Source: Paracoccus sp. SCSIO 75233 (GTDB lineage: Bacteria; Pseudomonadota; Alphaproteobacteria; Rhodobacterales; Rhodobacteraceae). From it: a DNA stretch of 64,000 bases. A model generated the notes under the pieces. It was given only the letters and a program-made list of their open reading frames with translations, was not told where the DNA came from and searched no databases. Below, piece by piece: positions 1-7,397 of this stretch (its first letter is position 1; each line of letters starts with the position of its first letter). The DNA is taken from positions 2,357,501 through 2,421,500 of the forward strand of contig NZ_CP115757.1 of the NCBI RefSeq assembly GCF_027912675.1, written 5' to 3'. The position numbers were made by a program, and so were the translations under genes.

Positions 1-400
1 AGCCGCTGGTTCCGAAGTGTCCCGAACCGCGTTGCCGCCGTTCGGTGAGGGGGTATTTAGGTCTGCACGCCGGAGCTTGCAAGCGGATTTTTTCCAAAAA
101 CCAGAAAAAACACGCAACACATTGATATTGCGCTGTTTTTATCCACTCGCAGAGCCTGCTGAACTGTCCCTGAACAGCGGCTGATCGAAGAGTCTCACAG
201 AATCACGACAGAGATATGACGTGAATCCCGCAGATTCGGCGGGAAGACCGCGTGAAATATTGGGAATCAATGGCTTGAAGCGATTCCTTCGCGGCGATCA
301 GCCTGCCGCGAAGGCTCGCTTACAAAGGTAACGCCCCGATACCCGGAGAATTCCGCATTTCAGCCACAGGCACAGCCCCCGCGGGCCGCACCCTGCCCCC
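1..400. other. Non-coding stretch with several hairpins
   Basis: No convincing gene is visible. The stretch holds inverted repeats: CCGAAC (22-27) with GTTCGG (40-45) and an inner GCG/CGC pair; TCCCGC (226-231) with GCGGGA (239-244); and a perfect 10-bp stem, CCTTCGCGGC (286-295) with GCCGCGAAGG (305-314). None has a T-run on either side, so none is a classical terminator. An A/T-rich block lies at about 88-140. The first 60 bases look like a structured non-coding element that may continue beyond the window edge, but I cannot identify it. Confidence 0.4.
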
Positions 401-715
401 TCAGGAGGAGGCTTTCATCAGCAGAATGCCCCCGACGATCATCGCCGCCGCCGCCAGCCGCAGCGGAGAGGCCGATTCCCCCAGCAGGAACAGCCCCAGC
501 AGGAACGCGCCGACCGAACCGATGCCGGTCCAGACGACATAGGCCGTGCCCAGCGGCAATTCCCGCATGGCGCGCGACAACAGCCAGAAGCTGACGATCA
601 TGGCGATGATGGTGACAGCACTGTAGCCCAGCCGCGAAAACCCGTGCGACTGCTTCATGGTGTAGGCCCAGACCGTTTCCAGCAGGCCGGCGATGACGAG
701 TTGTAACCAGATCAT
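401..715 (-). CDS. sugE: SMR-family guanidinium exporter SugE/Gdx
   Basis: Small multidrug resistance protein of 104 residues with four predicted membrane helices, the usual size for the family. Glu13 in helix 1 (AGLLE) is the position that couples proton and substrate in Gdx exporters. The blocks [24 protein letters not shown] and LLGESASP match the SugE branch rather than the EmrE branch. Members export guanidinium in exchange for protons at the inner membrane. TTGAGG lies 5 bases before the ATG. The gene is monocistronic, and two ACGG-loop hairpins upstream indicate control by a guanidine-II riboswitch. Confidence 0.93.
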   Translation of the reverse strand: MIWLQLVIAGLLETVWAYTMKQSHGFSRLGYSAVTIIAMIVSFWLLSRAMRELPLGTAYVVWTGIGSVGAFLLGLFLLGESASPLRLAAAAMIVGGILLMKASS

Positions 716-730
716 GATATCCTCAATCGA

Positions 731-777
731 TCCGGGCCGTCCCGATTGGCTGCCTTCATGGCCGGAGCCGTCTCCGA
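731..777 (-). promoter_or_regulatory. Guanidine-II (mini-ykkC) riboswitch, two ACGR hairpins
   Basis: The leader RNA of sugE carries two hairpins. Hairpin 1 (776-763) has stem CGGAG/CTCCG and loop ACGG. Hairpin 2 (744-733) has stem CGGG/CCCG and loop ACGG. An 18-nt linker separates them. Two short stems with ACGR tetraloops are the whole consensus of the guanidine-II class, which is known to sit before sugE genes. Hairpin 2 ends about 10 bases before the TTGAGG ribosome-binding site. In an alternative fold, CAATCG (748-743) could pair with CGATTG (729-724), which overlaps that site. Ligand-stabilised hairpins would then free translation; this switch is inference. Confidence 0.85.
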
Positions 778-868
778 TGCGGAACAGATACTATATTCCG
801 GGATCGGGGCAAGATACCGGCGAAACTCGGCCCGCCAGCGCGGCAAAATGGCAACCACCTGCCGAACG

Positions 869-893
869 AAAAAGGCGGCCCCGAAGGACCGCC
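869..893 (-). terminator. Rho-independent terminator of rplM-rpsI
   Basis: On the minus strand an 8-bp stem, GGCGGTCC/GGGCCGCC (one G-U pair), is closed by a TTCG tetraloop and followed by five T. It starts 25 bases after the rpsI stop. Confidence 0.9.
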
Positions 894-917
894 CCAATTT
901 CCAGGATCCAGACAGGA

Positions 918-1436
918 TCAGCGTTTCGAGAACTGGAAGCTCCGGCGGGCTTTCGCCTTACCGTATTTCTTCCGCTCGACCACACGGCTGTCGCGGGTCA
1001 GGAAGCCCGCAGCTTTCAGCGCCGCGCGCAGGCTCGGCTCATGCAGCTGCAGCGCCTTGGAGATGCCGTGCTTGACCGCACCGGCCTGACCCGACAGGCC
1101 ACCGCCCTTGACGGTCGCGACCACGTCGTACTGACCGGCAACACCGGCCACGTCGAAGGGCTGGCGCAGGATCATCTGCAGCACGGGACGGGCGAAATAC
1201 TCGTTCATCTCCTTGCCGTTCACGCTGATCTTGCCGGAACCGGCCTTGACCCAGACACGGGCCACGGCGTCCTTCCGCTTGCCGGTCGCATAGGCGCGGC
1301 CATGCTGGTCACGCACCGGCTCGCGCGGCGCAGCGAGGATTTCGGTTGCAGTTTCGTCACCGGCGACAGCGGTCGGGGCGGCGGTTTCCGTGACCACGTC
1401 TTTCAGCTGGTCGAGGGATTTGATGTCTTCGGCCAT
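918..1436 (-). CDS. rpsI: 30S ribosomal protein S9
   Basis: S9 (uS9) of the small ribosomal subunit, 172 residues. The conserved core begins at about residue 48 ([14 protein letters not shown]) and ends with the invariant basic tail (FQFSKR), whose last residues reach the P-site tRNA. The first 45 or so residues are an acidic, Ala/Thr/Glu-rich extension, as in other alphaproteobacterial S9 proteins; E. coli S9 is about 130 residues. The gene lies 2 bp after rplM in the standard L13-S9 operon and is followed by a strong terminator. Confidence 0.97.
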   Translation of the reverse strand: MAEDIKSLDQLKDVVTETAAPTAVAGDETATEILAAPREPVRDQHGRAYATGKRKDAVARVWVKAGSGKISVNGKEMNEYFARPVLQMILRQPFDVAGVAGQYDVVATVKGGGLSGQAGAVKHGISKALQLHEPSLRAALKAAGFLTRDSRVVERKKYGKAKARRSFQFSKR

Positions 1437-1438
1437 GA

Positions 1439-1903
1439 TTACGCGCTCCGGGTGTTCTTCTTGTTCAGCGACTTGACGTCCAGCACTTCCGGCTGCTGCG
1501 CCTCGTGCGGATGCTCGGTGCCGGCATAAACGCGCAGATTGGTCATCTGCTGCTTGCCCAGCTTGTTGCGGGAGATCATGCGTTCGACCGCCTTGATCAC
1601 CACGCGCTCGGGATGCGCACCCTCCAGCACCTGACGTGCCGTGCGATGCTTGATGCCGCCCGGATGGCCGGTGTGCCAGTAATATTTCTTGTCATCGCGC
1701 TTGGCGCCGGTCATCTGGACCTTGTCGGCGTTGATGATGATGACATTGTCGCCCATATCCATATGCGGCGTGTAGGTGGCCTTGTGTTTGCCACGCAGAC
1801 GGTTGGCGACGATCGAGGCAAGACGACCCAGCACGACGCCCTCGGCGTCGATCAGGATCCACTTCTTCTCGATATCCGCCGGTTTTGCGGTGTAGGTTTT
1901 CAT
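1439..1903 (-). CDS. rplM: 50S ribosomal protein L13
   Basis: L13 (uL13) of the large ribosomal subunit, an early assembly protein. The protein is 154 residues from ATG 1903 ([15 protein letters not shown]). Family signatures are [31 protein letters not shown] and HTGHPGG. An in-frame TTG at 1927 would add eight residues, but they look unlike L13, and AAGGG lies a suitable distance before 1903. It is the first gene of the rplM-rpsI operon. In E. coli L13 represses its own operon; that was not tested here. Confidence 0.97.
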   Translation of the reverse strand: MKTYTAKPADIEKKWILIDAEGVVLGRLASIVANRLRGKHKATYTPHMDMGDNVIIINADKVQMTGAKRDDKKYYWHTGHPGGIKHRTARQVLEGAHPERVVIKAVERMISRNKLGKQQMTNLRVYAGTEHPHEAQQPEVLDVKSLNKKNTRSA

Positions 1904-1998
1904 GCTGCTGCCCTTTTGGGGGTTCAAATTCGAGATGCGGGTATATCGGAAATCGCGCAGCGCAGGTCAAGCGCCGTGCTCCTTAATTTATACAGCAA

Positions 1999-2032
1999 TA
2001 TCAATAGCTTGATAAATAGGTATTAAAATACC
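1999..2032. promoter_or_regulatory. Two adjacent AT-rich inverted repeats upstream of rplM
   Basis: Within an unusually A/T-rich patch (1980-2050) lie TATCAA-TAGC-TTGATA (1999-2014) and GGTATT-AA-AATACC (2019-2032). The pair is placed about 100-130 bp upstream of rplM, where its promoter should be. A TATAAA-like hexamer follows on the minus strand at about 1992-1987. The repeats could be operators or part of a strong promoter; the sequence alone does not decide. Confidence 0.4.
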
Positions 2033-2175
2033 CCATCATAAATACCGATTCTCGTGCCGTTTCCCCCGATTCCGGGCGGATCGAAACACACCCCAACTCA
2101 TCAAGTCACATTCTGACACAGGGCCGGCTTCGCCCTCGCTTCCGGAACGGGAGCCTCCCGGCGGCGATAGAACCC

Positions 2176-2598
2176 TCACCCTCTCGGCGGAATCGAATAG
2201 GTCATCGAGGCCCGCGCCACCGGCGCGTCCACCCCTTCGGACCGGATCATCACATCGCCCACGGCCAGCACCCGGCCCAGCTTCAGCAACCGGCACTCGC
2301 CCAGCAGATCAACCCCCGCTGCGGGCTTGCGCATGAAATCAATCGAGGCATTGGTCGTCACCGCCAGCGCCACCGGCCCGATCCGCGCCAGAATCGCGCA
2401 ATAGATCGCCAGGTCGGCCAGCGCGAACATGCTTGGCCCCGACACGGTCCCGCCCGGTCGCAGATTGCGCTCCGACGCGATCAGGCGCAGCTCGGCGAGA
2501 TTCTCCGCCACCCGCTCAACCCGGAAATCCGCCGCGACCTGCGGGAATTCCCGCCCCAGAAACCCGTTCAGCGCCGCCGCATCCATCTGCAATCCCAC
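2176..2598 (-). CDS. PaaI-family hotdog-fold thioesterase
   Basis: A protein of 140 residues with the 4HBT/PaaI hotdog fold, expected to hydrolyse an acyl-CoA thioester in the cytoplasm. The central helix carries the family block GGTVSGPSMFALADLA, followed by TTNASIDFMRKP, typical of the second strand-turn of these enzymes. I chose GTG 2598 because GGGAGGGAACC lies directly before it; an upstream in-frame ATG at 2655 would run into the neighbouring gene's ribosome-binding site. The gene is divergent from the crotonase at 2658, so the two may share a promoter region and a CoA substrate pathway. The substrate is unknown. Confidence 0.85.
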   Translation of the reverse strand: MGLQMDAAALNGFLGREFPQVAADFRVERVAENLAELRLIASERNLRPGGTVSGPSMFALADLAIYCAILARIGPVALAVTTNASIDFMRKPAAGVDLLGECRLLKLGRVLAVGDVMIRSEGVDAPVARASMTYSIPPRG

Positions 2599-2657
2599 GG
2601 TTCCCTCCCTCTCCGCTTTCTGCGTATGCTGCCCCGAGCAGTGGGAGGAACGCAATA

Positions 2658-3449
2658 ATGTCTGATCTGATCGAGCGCCACGACGATGGCCATGTCGCGC
2701 GGCTGGTGCTGAACAGCCCCGAGAACTTCAACGCACTCTCGGCAGAGATGATCGCGACACTTTACACGACGCTGGCCGGGATCGCGACGGAGGATCATAT
2801 CCGCGTCATTATCCTCGCCGCCAATGGCAAGGCGTTCAGTGCCGGTCACGATCTGCGCCAGATGCAGGCGGCACGGGCCAATCCTGATGGCGGGCGCAAG
2901 GGATACGAGGCGCTTTTCAACGGCTGCGCCCAGTTGATGCAGTTGATCGCCACCCTGCCCCAACCGGTCATCGCCGAGGTGCAGGGCATTGCGACCGCCG
3001 CCGGATGCCAGCTTGTCGCCTCCTGCGATCTGGCGGTCGCGGCGAAGGCGGCCCGGTTCGGGGTGAACGGCGTCGATCTCGGCCTGTTCTGCTCCACCCC
3101 CGCCGTCGCCTTGTCCCGCGCGATCCCGCGCAAAGCGGCGTTCGAATTGCTGGTGACCGGCGATTTCATCGACGCGCCCGAAGCGCAACGGCTGGGCCTC
3201 ATCAACCGCGTCGTGGCGGCAACGAAGCTGCAGGAGGAAACAATGGCCCTCGCCCAGCAGATCGCGACCAAGCTGCCTGCCGCCGTTGCAATGGGCAAGC
3301 GCGGCTTCTACGAACAACTCGCCCACGAAACCGCCGACGCCTACGAGGCCGCGGGGGACACGATGTGCGCCAATATGATGCTGCCCGACACCGACGAAGG
3401 CATCACCGCTTTCCTGGAAAAGCGCAAACCCGCCTGGGCCGCCGAATAA
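2658..3449 (+). CDS. Crotonase-family protein (enoyl-CoA hydratase-like) lacking both catalytic Glu
   Basis: A 263-residue crotonase superfamily member starting at ATG 2658 behind GGGAGGAA. The CoA-binding and oxyanion-hole blocks are present (NALSAEM; AFSAGHDLRQM; GIATAAGCQLVASCDL). Hydratases have Glu in the GGGxE block and a second Glu about 20 residues later. Here those positions are Gln118 and Asn/Gly 137-138. This pattern resembles the ECHDC3-like branch, so calling it a hydratase would overstate the evidence. It binds an acyl-CoA in all likelihood; the reaction is unknown. Confidence 0.85.
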   Translation: MSDLIERHDDGHVARLVLNSPENFNALSAEMIATLYTTLAGIATEDHIRVIILAANGKAFSAGHDLRQMQAARANPDGGRKGYEALFNGCAQLMQLIATLPQPVIAEVQGIATAAGCQLVASCDLAVAAKAARFGVNGVDLGLFCSTPAVALSRAIPRKAAFELLVTGDFIDAPEAQRLGLINRVVAATKLQEETMALAQQIATKLPAAVAMGKRGFYEQLAHETADAYEAAGDTMCANMMLPDTDEGITAFLEKRKPAWAAE

Positions 3450-3468
3450 TCAACCCCGCCGGATATTT

Positions 3469-3592
3469 CTCAACGCACATCGCTTCCTTCGGTTGCGTTT
3501 CAACGCCCATCACCTCACCCCGTAGGGTGCGTTTCAACGCACCTCAACTCAACCACACACATCGCACCACCCGGCACGGCGCGTTTCAACGC
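3469..3592. repeat. Cluster of GCGTTTCAACGC palindromic repeats
   Basis: Three exact copies of GCGTTTCAACGC (3495-3506, 3529-3540, 3581-3592) and a half copy (CTCAACGC, 3469-3476) lie between two convergent genes. Each copy is an inverted repeat. The middle one extends to a longer palindrome, GGTGCGTT-TC-AACGCACC (3527-3544 approximately). Spacing is irregular (34 and 52 bp). The middle copy resembles the widespread GTAGGGTGCGTT-type intergenic palindromes. Together with the next repeat they fill most of the 311-bp gap 3450-3760, which holds no gene. Confidence 0.7.
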
Positions 3593-3613
3593 ACCATGCC
3601 CCGGCCCCGCCCG

Positions 3614-3663
3614 GTGCACATCCTGTGTACGCGCTGTGTACACCCGGTGCACGGGCTGTGCGC
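3614..3663 (+). repeat. Five GTGYAC hexamers repeated every 11 bp
   Basis: Hexamers GTGCAC, GTGTAC, GTGTAC, GTGCAC and GTGCGC start at 3614, 3625, 3636, 3647 and 3658, an exact 11-bp period with 5-bp spacers. One helical turn per unit puts all copies on the same face of the DNA, as expected for cooperative protein binding. The same hexamer with the same period recurs on the opposite strand at 41455-41493. Here the array lies between the convergent crotonase and rhomboid-like genes, so it does not look like a simple promoter operator. Confidence 0.75.
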
Positions 3664-3760
3664 CCCATTTCCCCTGCAATCGCTAGCCAAACCGCGCCAA
3701 TGCACGCATCCGCGCAACACCCACCGTTCGCACCCCGTTGCACGCGGCGCCACGCCTCGC

Positions 3761-4462
3761 CTATCGCCGCCGGATCACCTGCATCGCGCGACGCCATCCG
3801 CCGGGCACCAACACGAAACACAGCAAGAACCCGATGCCGAAGCCCGCAATCTCCGCGATCCAGCTATATCCGGCATTCCCGAAGATCAGCCCGAAGGTCA
3901 GCTGAAACAGGAGCAGCATCCCGATCAGCGTAAAAGCCCGCATCCGGTTCGCATTCTCCATCCCCAACCGCACCCAAAGCAGGAAGGTGAACGCCCCGAC
4001 CAGCCCATAAACGGGGGGATAACCGCCAATCAGCGGCTCCACGCGAATCCCTGTAAATGCAGCGAAAAGCGTATAAACCAAAGCTCCGCCAATCGCCGCG
4101 CCAAAGAACAGGACAAAGAACGCCCAAGGGCGGAACTGCTCCGCCACCATCTTGCCAAGCGCCAGCGTGAAGACGATGACGAACAGCGCATGCGTGACCG
4201 AGCCATGCACGAAGGGATAGCTCAGCACCCGCGCCGCCTGCCGCGCATCGAAGATGCCAAGCTCCCACATGCGGATCGGATATTCGGGAATATAGGCCGC
4301 CATTTGCAGGGCATTCAGCCTCAGCCCGATCCCCTCGGCCCCGCCAATCATCCCGATCGAGCCCAGCCCGAAAACGATTTCCGCAGCAATCATTGGCAAA
4401 ACCAGCGCCCAGACCACGGGCGGCAATTGGTTGATCGGGGATTCGTCGTAACCGGGGCGCAT
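3761..4462 (-). CDS. Rhomboid-like membrane protein without catalytic Ser and His
   Basis: A 233-residue polytopic membrane protein from ATG 4462 with about six predicted helices. It keeps the rhomboid framework: SYPFVHGSVTHALF (helix 2 region), an AAIGGALVY helix, VYGLVGAF and IAGFGIGFL. The catalytic motif, normally GxSGxxxGLLGA, reads GYPPVYGLVGA, so Ser is replaced by Pro. The histidine usually before GGxxxG is absent (WIAEIAG). It is therefore probably a pseudoprotease with a chaperone or scaffolding role, as in derlins and iRhoms; this is inference. It is divergent from trpS. Confidence 0.75.
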   Translation of the reverse strand: MRPGYDESPINQLPPVVWALVLPMIAAEIVFGLGSIGMIGGAEGIGLRLNALQMAAYIPEYPIRMWELGIFDARQAARVLSYPFVHGSVTHALFVIVFTLALGKMVAEQFRPWAFFVLFFGAAIGGALVYTLFAAFTGIRVEPLIGGYPPVYGLVGAFTFLLWVRLGMENANRMRAFTLIGMLLLFQLTFGLIFGNAGYSWIAEIAGFGIGFLLCFVLVPGGWRRAMQVIRRR

Positions 4463-4543
4463 CGCATTCTCCTCATCAGGGCGGTTGCGCCCCTGTGCGT
4501 GCAGGGTTAAGCCAGCGAAGGCGATTTTCCAAGCAGGCAAGTT

Positions 4544-5563
4544 ATGACCGACGCGACGACAACCCGCATTTTCTCCGGCATCCAGCCCTCCGGCCATCTG
4601 ACGCTGGGCAATTATCTCGGCGCGCTCCGCCGCTTTGTCGAGCGGCAGGAAGAAGGGATCCCGACCGTCTATTGCCTCGTCGATCTCCACGCCATCACCG
4701 TCTGGCAGGACCCCGAAGCCCTGCGACAACAGACGCGCGAAGCCGCCGCCGCCTTCATGGCCGCCGGCATCGATCCAGCGCGCTCCATCCTGTTCAACCA
4801 GAGCCAGGTCTCCGCCCATGCCGAACTCGCATGGCTGCTGAACTGCGTCGCCCGCATGGGCTGGATGAACCGCATGACCCAGTTCAAGGAAAAGGGCGGC
4901 AAGAACGCGGAAAAGGTCAGCCTCGGCCTCTACGCCTACCCGGCGCTGATGGCAGCCGATATTCTTGCCTATCACGCGACCCATATCCCCGTCGGCGAAG
5001 ATCAGAAGCAGCATGTGGAGCTGACCCGCGACATCGCCGCCAAGTTCAACCATGATTACGGCGTGGATTTCTTCCCCATGCCCGAGCCGGTGATCGAGGG
5101 GCCCGCCACGCGGGTCATGTCGCTGCGCGACGGATCGAAGAAGATGTCGAAATCCGACCCCTCGGACATGAGCCGCATCAACCTGACCGACGACGCCGAC
5201 ACGATCGCACAGAAATTCCGCAAGGCCCGCACCGATGCCGAGCCCCTGCCCGGCAGCATGGACGCCCTGTCCGACCGCCCTGAAGCGCGCAATCTGGTCA
5301 ATATCTACGCCGCCTTGTCGGGCGAGACACAGGACAAGGTTCTGGCGCAATTCGAGGGCAAGGGCTTCGGCGATTTCAAACCCGCACTGGCCGATGTCGC
5401 GGTTTCCGTCCTCGCCCCGATCTCCACCCGGATGAGCGAATTCCTAGCCGACCCGGCAGAAATCGACCGCATCCTAGGCGAAGGCGCCGGCAAAGCAGAA
5501 GCGATCTCCGCCCCCATCGTGGCCCGGACACGGGAAATCATGGGGATGATCCTGTCGCGCTAA
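4544..5563 (+). CDS. trpS: Tryptophanyl-tRNA synthetase
   Basis: Class I aminoacyl-tRNA synthetase of 339 residues, the normal bacterial length, charging tRNA-Trp in the cytoplasm. The HIGH-type signature is SGHLTLGN (residues 16-23) and the second signature is KMSKS at 200-204. GIQPSG, the PALMAADIL block and GEDQKQH, all part of the tryptophan/ATP pocket, are intact. It stands 81 bp from the divergent rhomboid-like gene and is followed by an unrelated lower-GC gene. Confidence 0.97.
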   Translation: MTDATTTRIFSGIQPSGHLTLGNYLGALRRFVERQEEGIPTVYCLVDLHAITVWQDPEALRQQTREAAAAFMAAGIDPARSILFNQSQVSAHAELAWLLNCVARMGWMNRMTQFKEKGGKNAEKVSLGLYAYPALMAADILAYHATHIPVGEDQKQHVELTRDIAAKFNHDYGVDFFPMPEPVIEGPATRVMSLRDGSKKMSKSDPSDMSRINLTDDADTIAQKFRKARTDAEPLPGSMDALSDRPEARNLVNIYAALSGETQDKVLAQFEGKGFGDFKPALADVAVSVLAPISTRMSEFLADPAEIDRILGEGAGKAEAISAPIVARTREIMGMILSR

Positions 5564-5685
5564 CGATTGAATTGGATATCCCCGACCTCACAGGCTTATT
5601 TCTGTGCCGGTGTCGGGAGCTCACTATTTGCAGACAGCCCAAAATCTGATTTCGCCTACGCAGCAAAGAGGCAAACTACATACTC

Positions 5686-7287
5686 ATGATGCGCTCAAAT
5701 AGAATTTCCTATGACGTATTGCAGAAATATCTGCCGGCACCTTCAGACTCGGTAAGCAAGGCTGCCAAAGACATCGTCGAGAGGCGCGGGATAACCATCA
5801 GTTCCTATAAAGACGTTCCAATTGCTGAAAAGTTCTGGCTGAGCGGAGATCAGGACAACAGGGCATGGATGTTCTCATTACATAATTTTTCAGTTCTGAA
5901 TGCGTTGATGGTGACCGGAGAATGGCAGACGATCGATAAGCTGATCCAAGAATGGGTCGCCGATTTCGCAGAAAGAATGAGCTCAAATCCGAGCGAATTT
6001 CCGTGGCATGATCACGCAACGGCACTACGCCTCGACCGGTTGTCGCTGATCGCCCTAGCCACGGATGGCAAGACATTCCCGGAACTGGCCGAGCAACACG
6101 CGAAGCTTTTGCTTTGCGAGGATTTCTACAGCAAACACACCAATCACGGCTACGATCAGGCGCTTGCGCTACTGTTCGCGTCATACGCATTCAGCGACGT
6201 CTGCGATACGACGGAATGGCAGAAAATCGGGCTCGCTCGTCTGTCCGACGAATTGCGTTTCGCATTCAATGAAGAAGGTGTTCACGTCGAAAATAGCCCG
6301 GCCTATCATGTGGGCATGACGGCGAACCTGGTCCGTGCCCGATTGCTGTTGGAGGCGCTGGATCTGACGCTGGATTTCGACTTCGACGAACTGCTTAACA
6401 AAGCCCTTCTGTTCACATCATGGATGATCGGTCCGGATCGAAAGCTTGCCTTGCTGGGAGACTCCACGGAACGCGGGGGCACAGCTCCGTCAGAATTAGA
6501 GGGGCTTCCCAATTTCCAGCATGCGATTTACGCCGCAAGCGGGGGTGCGCAAGGTCAGCCGCTACAGGACAAGGTCGCGATCTTTCCCCACGCAGGGTAT
6601 GCGGTCTACCGGTCCAACTGGCAGCCTTGGCGCGATCATGTTCATCTGGTGATGAAATCGGGTTTTCTGAGCCGATATCATCGGCAAGACGACGACCTGA
6701 ACATTTTGCTCCATGCTTATGGGGAGCCCTGGCTGATCGATAGCGGGCTCTATAATCATAACGAGCATGACGAGATCAGGAAATATATGCGCTCTGCAAT
6801 GGCGCATAATGTTCCGTTTGTTCAGGGCGTGCTCCCCTCACGCAACAACATAGCACCTGACTTTGCATCGATCGAGCTTGATGACAGCGCGATCAGCAAT
6901 GCCGAAGCCGTGTTTCGCGGCGAAACCCGAATGTATCGCGGCATCAGGCTGCGGCGCACTGTCATCGTCGAAAACAAAGATAATTTTCAGATCGTCGACA
7001 ACGCGATAAGCGGCAAGTCCGAGGCGGAAGTATTTATCCTGTTCCATACCCCCAAGAACAAGCAGATCAGGACATCACCCACTGTCGCCCGCATAATAGG
7101 TCGAGAAAAAGAGCTCTCCATCCGGGTTGCTTCGGGAGAGGTCGGCGGTTGCAGGGTATTCTCCGGACGGGAGGGCGAATTTTGGAGCCTTCACAGCGGT
7201 GCCCATAACAAATGCGAGCCATCGAAGGTGATCGTGTTTGGCCCGGTGAAGACAGATCAGATCAGATTCCGTCTGTCATTTAGTTAG
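5686..7287 (+). CDS. Heparinase II/III-like polysaccharide lyase
   Basis: A 533-residue protein with the two-part plan of the heparinase II/III family: an N-terminal alpha/alpha toroid (about residues 40-280, including WHDHATALR and NHGYDQALALLF) and a C-terminal beta-sandwich domain (YHRQDDDLNILLHAYGEPWLIDSG, MAHNVPFV). The conserved Asn/His/Tyr-rich blocks suggest an active lyase on a uronic-acid polysaccharide. No signal peptide is evident. The ribosome-binding site is weak (AGAGG 14 bases before ATG 5686). Base use is clearly more A/T-rich than the neighbours and no capsule genes adjoin it, so transfer is likely. Confidence 0.8.
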   Translation: MMRSNRISYDVLQKYLPAPSDSVSKAAKDIVERRGITISSYKDVPIAEKFWLSGDQDNRAWMFSLHNFSVLNALMVTGEWQTIDKLIQEWVADFAERMSSNPSEFPWHDHATALRLDRLSLIALATDGKTFPELAEQHAKLLLCEDFYSKHTNHGYDQALALLFASYAFSDVCDTTEWQKIGLARLSDELRFAFNEEGVHVENSPAYHVGMTANLVRARLLLEALDLTLDFDFDELLNKALLFTSWMIGPDRKLALLGDSTERGGTAPSELEGLPNFQHAIYAASGGAQGQPLQDKVAIFPHAGYAVYRSNWQPWRDHVHLVMKSGFLSRYHRQDDDLNILLHAYGEPWLIDSGLYNHNEHDEIRKYMRSAMAHNVPFVQGVLPSRNNIAPDFASIELDDSAISNAEAVFRGETRMYRGIRLRRTVIVENKDNFQIVDNAISGKSEAEVFILFHTPKNKQIRTSPTVARIIGREKELSIRVASGEVGGCRVFSGREGEFWSLHSGAHNKCEPSKVIVFGPVKTDQIRFRLSFS

Positions 7288-7397
7288 GGTGAGACACCAC
7301 AGGTGAGGTTGTCGCTGCTGGGGATGCTGCATGACCGGCAGCGGGGCAAACCACACCCGCTCAGATAGGAAGCGCGTCATTGGGTCGACGGCGAGTG

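Noticed and set aside
3450..3760. CRISPR array
   Set aside because: The repeats are 12-bp palindromes with irregular spacing or 11-bp phased hexamers; there are no 28-37 bp repeats with equal spacers and no cas genes.
3005..4510. Long open frame on the plus strand (501 codons)
   Set aside because: It runs through the end of the crotonase, the repeats and antisense to the rhomboid-like gene; the protein is Arg/Pro/His-rich low complexity with no family features.
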